Of a stretch of 44,849 bases of DNA, positions 37,533 through 44,849 are shown in pieces (the first letter of the stretch is position 1; each line of letters begins with the position of its first letter). Both the position numbers and the translations under genes were made by a program. The DNA is from Clostridiales bacterium (GTDB taxonomy: Bacteria; Bacillota; Clostridia; Christensenellales; Pumilibacteraceae): the NCBI GenBank assembly GCA_022508485.1, contig JAFLVD010000016.1, forward strand, positions 1-44,849, written 5' to 3'. The notes under the pieces were generated by a model. It did not search any database. It had not been told where the DNA came from and saw nothing but the letters and a program-made list of their open reading frames with translations.

Positions 37533-40500
37533 CTACGTTAAGTTGGAAGTGCTTATTCTTGCTACATAAATCGGATTCCAGTCGTTGCTTCCGCTGTAAG
37601 TTTCGCCTTCTTTGTAGTAGAACGCATAAGTACCTGACGAACTCAACTTGAGATTACCATCACCGTCTTTCGAACCAAAGCTACTGTAATTCTTAAAGTT
37701 TGCTTGATACTTGTCGCCGTAATCCGCACAAAACAGCTTTAAAGTAGCGCCGGAAGTCAGGTAAATCGCAACTTGATACTGTGTGCCGTCCGGACTATTT
37801 GTTACTCTGTAATTCGAATCGGAAGCTGTCCAGCTGTTAAAGCTTCCTATAAGGTAGAAAGTTTTTGTTGATTTTGCAGGCGCACTTGTCTTAACGTCAA
37901 GCTGAGTATCGTCATTATACGCACATGCGTATATCTGTCGATTCGTATCCGCGTCTAACTTAGTGGACGACGCCGAAATATATTCGGTGGACGACTTATA
38001 ATATCTAACTTCGTACTCATCGTATTTTTTCAAGCTGAATGCCGTCTTATTGTAGCGATATGCGCTTACATGGACGTTACCGAGCTTATACGACGAAGTG
38101 GGGTTGTTACCCGAGAAGTTACCTACGAGATAGTAGTCGCCGGCAGTTGGCGTTACAGCCGTGGTCGAGGTAAACCATGCCGAGTGCCGAATAGTGGAAG
38201 AATATTTTTGAGCGCTATATTCTAAGATAAACGTAAAGGTATCGTTGCCGGATTGGTACGAACTGTCGGTCTTAGTAAATATCTTCGTTGAGTCGGTATA
38301 ACTGTATGCGCCGTCAGGCTTAACGGTATAGTAAGGTGCAATAACCGATGCACCATTATACACCACCAGCTCGCTGTTGCTCGGAATAGTTACGCTCTTT
38401 TCAAGCGAATTGTTTGTCATTGTGCCAAGCCACTGCTCTTCGCCGCTGATAGAAATATAGAAGTTTCCGGATTTTCTATTCCAATGCGCATAAACCGTAC
38501 GGCTTGATGTGAATTTATATCCCGATGTTCCTGTTGTAATTTGAATACCGCCGGTTAGAGAATCCCACCAATTACCGAAGTCGTAGTTAGCAAGCATAGC
38601 TATAGGTAGTTCGTCCGTAAGATAACCGTTTTCGTCGGTCTTCAGTTTGGTTTTACCGTTAAGCGTGCCGCCGTTACCGTCGAACGTAATCGTAAACTCG
38701 TCGACAAAGTTGGCGACAAGGGTAATCTCGTTGCCTTCTATGCCCTCGAACAATTCGGGGTACAGCTTGGTTACGACTACGACGTCCGAAGCGCCCTCGC
38801 CCATAGACCAATAGGTAAATCTTCTGTCGGTGCCGGGATTGGCTGCCAAAAGCGTTATCTCGCCCTTCTCGACGTCGTACTTGCCGGGGTTTTCCGGGTT
38901 ACCCGACGCGCCGTTCTCATACGAGTAGTGTATAGTGTAAGTTATAAGAGTCCACTTTGCGTACAAATCCCTGTCGGTTACGGACACAGTTTGATTATCG
39001 GTCCACAGTGTTCCGAAATCTGAATCCATATACCAGCCGTCAAAGGTATAGCCGGTGCGAGCGATATTTTTCTTTGCGGACAATATATCGCCGTCGATAG
39101 GTTTGCCTTCGACAACCTCTACGGTATCGTCCGCATATTTGTCGCAATTATAATTGAAGGTAACGGTAATCACCCACTTAGCGTAGAGCGGTATGTTGGA
39201 GTTTATTACGGTTCCGAAATCGAATTTATCGGTAAACGTTCCGTTGTCGGTATACCAGCCGTCAAAGCGAACACCTTCGCCACGGAAAGAAATGTCTGGC
39301 TCTTCGACGGTACCTCCTTGCTCGACCGATTTTGTCTCGATCCTGCCGTCGTAGTTATAATTGAACGTAACCGTATAAGTAACAGTTGCACCTACCCACT
39401 TAGCGTACAATGTCGTTTTGGCGGTGATAGGCGTACCGAAGTTGAATTGCGTTTCCGCGTTATCCTTGTACCAGTACTCAAAGTCGTAGCCGTCGTAGAT
39501 AGGCGTAAACGGCCTTGCGCAGCTGTTAACCGCAATAATCTGATTTGAATATGTGTTATCCGGCAATCTTCCGCCGTTAAGTTCGTATGTTACGACTGCG
39601 GCAATAAACAGTCTCGAATCGCTCGTGAACAACAGAACATACTCGCCAGACTGCTCTACCGTTACGGTCGCATACTCGACGTAGCCGTCGTCTTGACGAA
39701 CAATGCCCACCGTGCTGTCGTTTACTACGGATATCCATGTAGCCGACGGGTTGGCTTGATAGAAGTAGAGTCTGTCGTCCGCTTTGATTATAACTTCCGC
39801 CTTGCCGACGACGCCCGGGGTATTGTTCGCACCGCCGAATATCTCGCGTATATCGTCCCATCCGGCAACGTTTTCGAGAGGTATCAATTCGGGATTATCA
39901 TTGATGCGCACGGTCCAAGTCCACTGACTGACTTCGTTCGACCACTTAGCGTACGCTGTCGTATTACCTGTGATTGTTTCAAGCTTAGTAGTGTAGCTCG
40001 ACTCTGCAAACCAGCCGAGGAACACAACGTAGCCGCCGTTATCGGCGCTCTTTGTAGGAACGATTTCGCTCGTACTGCTGTTAATCCTTACTATACGCGT
40101 AGTCTCGCCGTCCAAAGTGCCGCCGTTAAGCTCGAGGTTGATTGTTGCGACTATGTAAATATTTACAACACCGCCCTTATTGGCAACGAGTACGGACGTT
40201 GATACCGAGTTTCTGTTGCCGCTTACGGTAACGTAATCGCCACCCGACGAACCGCTAAGAATACCACCCGCTTCACCGACAGCCACTGTCGAGTTTTTAA
40301 TGTTAAATTGGTAAATGTATATTTTGTCGCCCTGTCTCAGTATGTTTCTGTTCTCGTTCTTACACACTATATTGGCGGTGTAGCCCACAGCGCCGTCCTC
40401 GTAGTCGTTTCCAACGATAGATATAACATCTAAGCGATTGAAAACATTAGCAAGCGGGATTAAATCGACGTTGTCGTTAATACGCATGTACCAACCGTCA

Positions 40501-43500
40501 GTTGACACACCCGACGACCATTTTGCGTATAGCGTAATATCCATAGTTACGGTAGTATCGAAGGACCACAGACTTTCGGTCTCGTCGTACCAGCCGTAGA
40601 ATACATGCCCACCATTAATAGGATCATTGGGTTGCGGTACGGCGCTTCCTGCGTGTACAGTCTGCGCGTACGTCTCACTGCCGTCGATTGTGCCGCCGTT
40701 AAGCTCGAATGTAACCGTTACGTTTGTATACGGAATGGCGGCAAGCGCGCCGATAAAGTGATCCTCACTCGCCTTAAAGTACAGCTCGACCATACTTTCG
40801 ACAAGCGAGGTGCCGAAGTTTTCGCCCTCGTTCTTTGAAACGACGTTAGTGTTTTCGCATATAAACGCAGGAACGTCGCCGTCCACGAAGAACCGAAGCT
40901 CGTCGCCTACGCTCAGTGCGATATCAACCATAAACTCGTCTTTATATGTTCCGTCGTTAATTGACAAGTGATAGCTCATTTCACTCAGCACGCCGTTTAC
41001 CGACACATGCCAAGCTTTTGCAAGCTCGCTCTTAATGTGCCACTTGGCGTAAAGCGTAGTGGTACCATTTACTTTATCGATATTAAAGTTCCAGAACCGA
41101 GTGCAATAGGAATCCGAATACCAACCGCCGAAAACATGTTCTCCGTCGTACGACGGGTCTACAGGTCTCGGAACGCTGCCGCCGCTTGAAACAAGCACGT
41201 TCTTCGTGCTACCGTCAAGAGTGCCGCCGTTAGCGTCAAATTTAACGATATTCTTTCCGTCCGTATCGTAATGTGCGTACAGAGTGAGCGTGCTTTCCAT
41301 TACGGTTACTATGGTTTGGTCGGTGTATCTTGTACCCTCGGTCGGGTGGTCGAACCAGCCGAGGAAGCGCATACCCTCGATAGGCGGCGTAGGTTCCTCG
41401 TTAATGAGTCCGTCGCTATTAAGTCTTGCGCCCCAGCTTACGACTTCCGTATTGTTGTCCAAGTTAAGCGTACCGCCGTTCGCGTCGTAGGTTACGGTTA
41501 TCGTGCTTATCGAGCCTTCCTCTACTCTGTTGACATACAGCGAATCCACGACGGCGTTCCAGTTGCCCAAAACGACGTAACGGTCGAACGTTCCGTCGTC
41601 GTAAGTAATCTTCTCGGCTTTGTTCACCGTACCGTACTTGTTTTCGGAAATATATTCGCCGGTCTTGCGGTCGTATGCGAAAACACCGTTTTCCTTACTG
41701 ACCGTGCCGTTCGCGTCCCTATCCCTATACTGAACGCTTCCCACAAAGTGAATAACGTACGTGCCGGGGTTGCGGATAATGATGTTCATGTCTTGGTTGA
41801 ACAGCGAAGTATTACCCGAGCCTGCGCCGCCCGTGTAGTTCTTGTAAATATTGCGCGGAATAAACCACAGCGTAGGCTCGCCGCCCGAATACTGGCCGAC
41901 CGAGCCGAGACGGTACAGCTTTACTGTATCGTTGCTCGATGTAAGCTCTATCTCGATGGAAACGTCGATATAGCTCGGACCCTTGTAATCGACGGGCGTG
42001 CCGCCGTCGCTGTACGAAAGAGAAACGTCGTCCTCTTTGGTGTGGTACGCGGTAAGGCGCGAGGCCTTGCGCGGTTCCCACATGCCTATACCGTTAAACT
42101 CGCCGCCGAGATAGTAACCGAACGGCGCGCCGTAGCCGTCCTCGAATCTGTTGCGCCTGTCGATATTGGACGCCGTGGCGGTAAGCGTAAAAGCCGCTTG
42201 AATATCCGTTTCTATCTCTATGTCGAGGGCGTAATACTGCGCCGACCCGGAACCGAAATACAGCATTATGTACGTTCCGTCGATAAGGTAATCCTCGAGA
42301 AGATGCCCGGTATCCACGACGTCGTCCTCGCTGCTCGTTTTGGGCTTTATGTCGTTTAGAGTTTTACCCGTCGGGTCGTTATATATAAAAGGATTAGAAA
42401 CCTCGCCCGAAACAACCGCGCCGAAAGAATCGGTTGCAGTGCGCTTTATGGAAAAGCTCACTACGCCTACGCCGGAAAGATCGGTGCCGTCAAGCGACTC
42501 CACGTCGAAATTGACGTAGGCTATCGTTTCCTCTTTTCCACCCTCGCGCGACACGCAAACGTAGTTGTTATATGTATAAGTGGTTTTACCGTCTGCGCTC
42601 GAGGTTTGAGCGTTTACTTCGCGAACAACCTCGTCATCGTGCAGCTTACCCGTCGAGGAGATGTCGGTTAACGCCGTTATATAAGGCGTAGCGGCCGTTA
42701 TACGCGCCGTAGATGCGTAGCCGTCATAAATAGGCGTGCCATAATCCTTATTGTGAAGAGTAATAAAATTAGCCGCCTCTTTGGCATAGGTGTTCTTTAA
42801 GTCAAGGTCAATCGATTGATGATTATAGCTATTGTTTCCGCCGAAAGCAATAATCATCATCGGATAATCGGCGGTGGGAATCGTTTGTCCGTTGTCGAGG
42901 TTATATCCGAACTCCTTAACGGACTTAGGACCGCCGCCGTACTCGTAATAGTTTTTAGTCGAGTCTCCCGACCCTGTCCAAACACGAATACTGAATTTAT
43001 TGTAGTCGGCAAAATCCCCGGTTGCGCCTTCTGCGAACTTAAAGTACATTTTACGGGTTGTGCCGTTGCTGTAAACTATATTGAACGGGCCCATTGTGTA
43101 ACCCAAATCGGACGCGAATGCGTCGTACTGCGACGAGTTGCTCACGTATGCCTTGTAGCTGACGTACATCGTTTGGTATTGATATTCGTAGTAGAAGTCG
43201 TAATAACCGGTCGCTTTGATTTTCGCGGTGGACGCGGTGTTGTAGCTTGGGTGGTCGAAAAATGAAGTACTTCCATCTTTTACGTTGCGAATACGATCTA
43301 ACGTCGTACCGTTATACATGTCGACGACGGTACCTTCGGTTAGGTACACGTTTGTAAGCATTTTTTCGGCGGAGTTGTCGTTGTTATCCTGCATGGCATA
43401 ATAATCGGACATGCCGTCCGATTTTTGAACCTGCAAGTAGAATGTATTATCTTTAAGGTAGGGTTTGGGACCGCTTCCTTCCGCATAACGCGGATAATCA

Positions 43501-43655
43501 ACATAGAATTGTCCGACGCTGCCGCTTGTTTCGACCGAAGCGGACCCTTCGCTTATCCATTTTGCAAACGACACGGAAACAAGCGCGGTCAGTAAAATAA
43601 CCACGAAAGCAACAACGGATAAAATCAAAGTTTTTACACGCCTTGCGCCTGTCAT
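37533..43655 (-). CDS. 2040-residue InlB-repeat protein with SipW-type signal peptide
   Basis: The N-terminus has a long hydrophobic signal (about 10-31) and then 'VSVSFAKWISEGSASVETSGSVG', the same 'SFA-x-W' end as the two TasA-like proteins. Residues of about 35-710 are beta-rich and unlike anything I can name. Residues of about 715-1725 hold eight clear InlB B-repeats plus one degenerate copy ('TYDANGGTL', 'VTFELNGGTI' starts; 'YAKW' or 'YAHW' ends). Between several of them sit modules of about 100 residues starting 'W-x-V/M-RIN-DN-x2-LIPL'. The last 200 residues contain 'YYLVGNFSG' and 'FYLIGSFNSWTASD', similar to starch-binding (CBM-like) domains and to the lipoprotein at 8743-11205. There is no C-terminal TM helix or LPXTG motif, so it may be held by the fibre itself, for example as a tip adhesin. 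The promoter is at 43685-43713. Confidence 0.9.
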   Translation of the reverse strand: MTGARRVKTLILSVVAFVVILLTALVSVSFAKWISEGSASVETSGSVGQFYVDYPRYAEGSGPKPYLKDNTFYLQVQKSDGMSDYYAMQDNNDNSAEKMLTNVYLTEGTVVDMYNGTTLDRIRNVKDGSTSFFDHPSYNTASTAKIKATGYYDFYYEYQYQTMYVSYKAYVSNSSQYDAFASDLGYTMGPFNIVYSNGTTRKMYFKFAEGATGDFADYNKFSIRVWTGSGDSTKNYYEYGGGPKSVKEFGYNLDNGQTIPTADYPMMIIAFGGNNSYNHQSIDLDLKNTYAKEAANFITLHNKDYGTPIYDGYASTARITAATPYITALTDISSTGKLHDDEVVREVNAQTSSADGKTTYTYNNYVCVSREGGKEETIAYVNFDVESLDGTDLSGVGVVSFSIKRTATDSFGAVVSGEVSNPFIYNDPTGKTLNDIKPKTSSEDDVVDTGHLLEDYLIDGTYIMLYFGSGSAQYYALDIEIETDIQAAFTLTATASNIDRRNRFEDGYGAPFGYYLGGEFNGIGMWEPRKASRLTAYHTKEDDVSLSYSDGGTPVDYKGPSYIDVSIEIELTSSNDTVKLYRLGSVGQYSGGEPTLWFIPRNIYKNYTGGAGSGNTSLFNQDMNIIIRNPGTYVIHFVGSVQYRDRDANGTVSKENGVFAYDRKTGEYISENKYGTVNKAEKITYDDGTFDRYVVLGNWNAVVDSLYVNRVEEGSISTITVTYDANGGTLNLDNNTEVVSWGARLNSDGLINEEPTPPIEGMRFLGWFDHPTEGTRYTDQTIVTVMESTLTLYAHYDTDGKNIVKFDANGGTLDGSTKNVLVSSGGSVPRPVDPSYDGEHVFGGWYSDSYCTRFWNFNIDKVNGTTTLYAKWHIKSELAKAWHVSVNGVLSEMSYHLSINDGTYKDEFMVDIALSVGDELRFFVDGDVPAFICENTNVVSKNEGENFGTSLVESMVELYFKASEDHFIGALAAIPYTNVTVTFELNGGTIDGSETYAQTVHAGSAVPQPNDPINGGHVFYGWYDETESLWSFDTTVTMDITLYAKWSSGVSTDGWYMRINDNVDLIPLANVFNRLDVISIVGNDYEDGAVGYTANIVCKNENRNILRQGDKIYIYQFNIKNSTVAVGEAGGILSGSSGGDYVTVSGNRNSVSTSVLVANKGGVVNIYIVATINLELNGGTLDGETTRIVRINSSTSEIVPTKSADNGGYVVFLGWFAESSYTTKLETITGNTTAYAKWSNEVSQWTWTVRINDNPELIPLENVAGWDDIREIFGGANNTPGVVGKAEVIIKADDRLYFYQANPSATWISVVNDSTVGIVRQDDGYVEYATVTVEQSGEYVLLFTSDSRLFIAAVVTYELNGGRLPDNTYSNQIIAVNSCARPFTPIYDGYDFEYWYKDNAETQFNFGTPITAKTTLYAKWVGATVTYTVTFNYNYDGRIETKSVEQGGTVEEPDISFRGEGVRFDGWYTDNGTFTDKFDFGTVINSNIPLYAKWVITVTFNYNCDKYADDTVEVVEGKPIDGDILSAKKNIARTGYTFDGWYMDSDFGTLWTDNQTVSVTDRDLYAKWTLITYTIHYSYENGASGNPENPGKYDVEKGEITLLAANPGTDRRFTYWSMGEGASDVVVVTKLYPELFEGIEGNEITLVANFVDEFTITFDGNGGTLNGKTKLKTDENGYLTDELPIAMLANYDFGNWWDSLTGGIQITTGTSGYKFTSSRTVYAHWNRKSGNFYISISGEEQWLGTMTNNSLEKSVTIPSNSELVVYNGASVIAPYYTVKPDGAYSYTDSTKIFTKTDSSYQSGNDTFTFILEYSAQKYSSTIRHSAWFTSTTAVTPTAGDYYLVGNFSGNNPTSSYKLGNVHVSAYRYNKTAFSLKKYDEYEVRYYKSSTEYISASSTKLDADTNRQIYACAYNDDTQLDVKTSAPAKSTKTFYLIGSFNSWTASDSNYRVTNSPDGTQYQVAIYLTSGATLKLFCADYGDKYQANFKNYSSFGSKDGDGNLKLSSSGTYAFYYKEGETYSGSNDWNPIYVARISTSNLT

Positions 43656-43684
43656 TTCCCCATATAGTCCTTTTTGGTCTTTAT

Positions 43685-43713
43685 ATTATAGCACCGCCGA
43701 AAATCTTTGTCAA
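43685..43713 (-). promoter_or_regulatory. SigA promoter of the giant InlB-repeat protein gene
   Basis: TTGACA (complement of 43708-43713), 17-nt spacer, TATAAT (complement of 43685-43690), perfect consensus. The leader is about 25 nt. Confidence 0.87.
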
Positions 43714-43765
43714 TACCCGTCGTGTAATTATTTTTCGTAAGCGCCGAAAACGGCGTTCGATTTTC

Positions 43766-43794
43766 TTGCGCAGAGCCTATAAATGTGTTAAACT
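43766..43794 (+). promoter_or_regulatory. Promoter giving a leaderless mRNA (52-residue ORF)
   Basis: TTGCGC (43766-43771), 17-nt spacer, TAAACT (43789-43794), then exactly six nt before ATG 43801. This is the same geometry as the promoter at 16403-16431. No Shine-Dalgarno. Confidence 0.65.
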
Positions 43795-43800
43795 CTATTT

Positions 43801-43959
43801 ATGAATAATCTCGAACTTATGCGACTTAGCGACAACGACGATGACGACGCCTTCGAGCAGGAAGACTTCGATCAGCGCGTCAAGTCCGATAAAGAACGCT
43901 ACGACGAATTTTACGACGACGTTAAACAGCCGTCGCGTTTTATCAAAGAAGACTGGTGA
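43801..43959 (+). CDS. 52-residue very acidic protein, leaderless
   Basis: This small ORF starts MNNLELMRLS and continues with a run of Asp, then 'FEQEDFDQRVKSDKERYDEFYDD', ending 'PSRFIKEDW'. About a third of the residues are Asp or Glu. Its codon use is like that of the chromosome (GAC, CGC, GTC), unlike the AT-rich gene that follows. A promoter sits six nt before the ATG. Its stop codon is immediately followed by the left end of the hairpin-array element (TGTAAAACC at 43960), so the element landed just outside the reading frame, or the terminal hairpin now ends its transcript. Too short for the supplied reading-frame list. No family recognised. Confidence 0.65.
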   Translation: MNNLELMRLSDNDDDDAFEQEDFDQRVKSDKERYDEFYDDVKQPSRFIKEDW

Positions 43960-44078
43960 TGTAAAACCCCGATAGGGGTTTACAATGAAATTCGCCTTAC
44001 GGCGAGTGAAATAGCTTCGCTATGAAATATTCCTAACGGAATATGAAATGTGCTTCGCACATAATAGACGTTTTCGTC
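43960..44078 (-). repeat. Left hairpin array of the element
   Basis: Five or six hairpins in a row: 43961-43983 (GTAAAACCCC/GGGGTTTAC), 43992-44005 (TCGCC/GGCGA), 44011-44023 (ATAGC/GCTAT), 44027-44044 (ATATTCC/GGAATAT), 44048-44062 (ATGTGC/GCACAT) and possibly 44067-44078 (GACG/CGTC). TGAAAT separates the first five. Read on the minus strand, four of the loops are GAA or GTAA/GTTA, closed by C-G. Confidence 0.85.
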
Positions 44079-44113
44079 GTGTGCACAACATTTTGTTATA
44101 GGGTGATACTAAA

Positions 44114-44467
44114 TTGAAGGAAAATAAACTGGTTGATCTTTCGATTGATTTTTCACTGAAAATTATAAACATGGTAAAAGAAATTAAAGGGCACGTTTCA
44201 CTTGTTAATCAACTGGAACGTGCCGCCACTTCCATCGGTGCCAATATTAACGAAGCAAATTATGCACAAATCAAAGCCGACTTTGTAACTAAATTGCATA
44301 TCGCCTTAAAAGAATGTTATGAATCTGAGTATTGGTTGCAGCTTTTTGAAAAAGCTAAGTTAATCGAAGAAAAAACATATACGGAAATGCGAAATATTTG
44401 CGGAACTCTGCGAAGATTACTGATTACCTCGATAACAACGGCAAAAAACAATCTGGAAACTCAATAA
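44114..44467 (+). CDS. Four-helix-bundle protein (23S rRNA intervening-sequence protein family)
   Basis: This 117-residue all-helical protein has the signature of the 'four helix bundle protein' family (Pfam 23S_rRNA_IVP, TIGR02436): 'LVNQLERAATSIGANINEANYA', split here as 'QLERAATSIGANI' and 'NEANYAQIKADF', then 'KLHIALKECYESEYWLQLF' and 'LRRLLITSITTAKN'. Relatives are encoded inside intervening sequences of 23S rRNA genes and are related to bAvd of diversity-generating retroelements; they bind nucleic acid and have no known enzymatic activity. The start is TTG at 44114, with AGGGTG about eight nt upstream. The gene is AT-rich with codons such as AAA, ATT and TTA, unlike the neighbours. It lies between two mirror-image hairpin arrays, so the protein may recognise those hairpins. 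Confidence 0.92.
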   Translation: MKENKLVDLSIDFSLKIINMVKEIKGHVSLVNQLERAATSIGANINEANYAQIKADFVTKLHIALKECYESEYWLQLFEKAKLIEEKTYTEMRNICGTLRRLLITSITTAKNNLETQ

Positions 44468-44537
44468 CCTTACCGTTGCAACTCCAATCTAATAGACCGC
44501 ACAAATAATTAAATCGTAAAATATACTAACCTCTTAT

Positions 44538-44647
44538 ATGCGCAAAGCTACGCGAAGCGCATTTCATGTTGCGTCGACAACATTTCATATCGTCAGATAT
44601 TTCATATTGCGAAGCAATATTTCATTGTAAAACAACAGGTTTTACAA
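44538..44647 (+). repeat. Right hairpin array of the element
   Basis: Five hairpins: 44538-44562 (ATGCGC/GCGCAT with a 13-nt loop containing CGAA), 44566-44583 (ATGTTG/CAACAT), 44587-44600 (ATATC-GTCA-GATAT), 44604-44620 (ATATTGC-GAA-GCAATAT) and 44625-44647 (TTGTAAAAC/GTTTTACAA). ATTTCAT separates them, the reverse complement of the left-array linker. Loops GTCA and GAA here lie on the plus strand, the mirror image of the left array. Confidence 0.85.
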
Positions 44648-44650
44648 ACA

Positions 44651-44686
44651 AAAAAGAGACGGTGAAAAATTCATCGTCTCTTTTTT
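44651..44686. terminator. Terminator of the 5S rRNA transcript
   Basis: GAGACG plus GTGAA (44656-44666) pairs with TTCAT plus CGTCTC (44670-44680), 11 bp with one G-T, loop AAA, with five A residues on the left and six T residues on the right. On the minus strand it follows the 5S gene by 14 nt. Its T tract lies only a few nt from the right end of the hairpin-array element. It could also stop plus-strand transcripts leaving the element. Confidence 0.9.
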
Positions 44687-44694
44687 AGTGAAAT

Positions 44695-44808
44695 GCGGCA
44701 GTTACCTACCCTCCCGGCCCGTTGCCAGACAGGTACTCTCGGCTCTACAGGGCTTAACTTCTGTGTTCGGAATGTGAACAGGTGTGTCCCCTAAGATATG
44801 ACCACCGC
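44695..44808 (-). rRNA. rrf: 5S ribosomal RNA
   Basis: About 114 nt. On the minus strand it begins GCGGTGGTCATATC and ends GTAACTGCCGC, which pair as the terminal stem. The internal 'CCGAACACAGAAGTTAAG' is the universal 5S loop sequence. It follows tRNA-Asn by only two nt and is followed by a strong terminator, so it is the last gene of an RNA operon that continues beyond the window. Confidence 0.96.
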
Positions 44809-44810
44809 AA

Positions 44811-44849
44811 TGGCTCCCCGGACAGGACTCGAACCTGTGACAATTCGGT
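44811..44849 (-). tRNA. tRNA-Asn (partial, 3' part)
   Basis: On the minus strand the visible part runs from the anticodon loop ('ACCGAATTGTC') through the T arm (ACAGG-TTCGAGT-CCTGT) to the acceptor end CCGGGGA-G and an encoded CCA. The G discriminator, the anticodon-stem sequence CCGAA and the TTGTC variable loop fit tRNA-Asn(GTT), but the anticodon itself lies outside the window, so the identity is inferred. Confidence 0.75.

Larger units (their letters stand above)
43960..44646 (+). mobile_element. Hairpin-array element carrying a four-helix-bundle gene
   Basis: A 687-bp unit bounded by perfect 9-bp inverted ends, TGTAAAACC (43960-43968) and GGTTTTACA (44638-44646). Inside lie a left hairpin array (to about 44078), one gene of the 23S rRNA intervening-sequence protein family on the plus strand, about 70 bp of plain AT-rich DNA, and a right hairpin array (44538-44646). 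Read outward from the gene on either side, mini-hairpins are separated by ATTTCA(T), and the final hairpin is TGTAAA...TTTTACA. The gene is visibly AT-richer than its surroundings, which suggests transfer. I see no transposase and no target-site duplication. It sits between the stop codon of a small ORF and the T tract of the rRNA operon terminator. That it is mobile is inference. Confidence 0.65.

Noticed and set aside
43960..44647. Resemblance of the spaced repeats to a CRISPR array
   Set aside because: The repeated unit (ATTTCA) is only six or seven nt, the 'spacers' are self-complementary hairpins, and the array inverts around the gene. No cas genes are present.
43951..44656. Target-site duplication flanking the hairpin-array element
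   Set aside because: The bases outside the two 9-bp ends (GGTGA on the left, AACAA on the right) do not match, so no duplication can be claimed.

Overview
The window looks like a chromosomal stretch of an uncultured monoderm Bacillota, most likely class Clostridia. The signs are a V-type ATPase operon, a SipW/TasA-like secretion locus, DegV, dimeric-type glycyl-tRNA synthetase, InlB-type repeats on surface proteins, very consensus SigA promoters (TTGACA, 17 nt, TATAAT) and AT-rich Shine-Dalgarno leaders. No lineage below class can be fixed from the sequence. Nearly all genes lie on the minus strand.

Layout, left to right. 1-537: intergenic DNA packed with palindromic repeats. 538-6884: a giant beta-helix surface protein with a transmembrane anchor and a charged cytosolic tail, bracketed by two paralogous 75-residue coiled-coil proteins. 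7114-8499: glyS. 8743-11205: InlB-repeat lipoprotein. 11513-12385: degV on the plus strand. 12477-16396: an unknown membrane protein, guaB and gpsA in one run. 16490-26177: rpiB-atpH-I-K-E-C-F-A-B-D, a complete V/A-type ATPase operon whose c-subunit carries the full set of Na+ ligands known from NtpK, followed by a lipoprotein. 26380-29584: low-molecular-weight phosphatase, Sua5/TsaC and three small unknown genes. 29898-32021: pgk with a large charged insertion, plus a TIM-barrel isomerase. 32150-33562: MATE exporter. 33563-34051: repeat-rich spacer.

34052-43655 is the most distinctive gene cluster: a SipW-type (Ser/His) signal peptidase with a cytosolic extension of about 365 residues, two small TasA/camelysin-like proteins and a 2040-residue InlB-repeat protein. 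The three secreted proteins share an unusual 'SFA-x-W' signal-peptide end. They plausibly form a surface fibre or matrix processed by the peptidase.

43801-44849: a tiny acidic ORF with a leaderless promoter; a 687-bp element bounded by perfect 9-bp inverted ends (TGTAAAACC / GGTTTTACA) that carries a four-helix-bundle gene of the 23S rRNA intervening-sequence protein family between two mirror-image arrays of mini-hairpins separated by ATTTCA; then the 3' end of an RNA operon (tRNA-Asn partial, 5S rRNA, terminator) on the minus strand. The hairpin-array element is my best candidate for an undescribed system.

Two genome-wide themes also show up. Several genes start 6-9 nt after a perfect -10 box and are therefore leaderless or nearly so. 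The intergenic DNA carries at least four interspersed palindromic repeat families, some with compensatory base changes in their stems.
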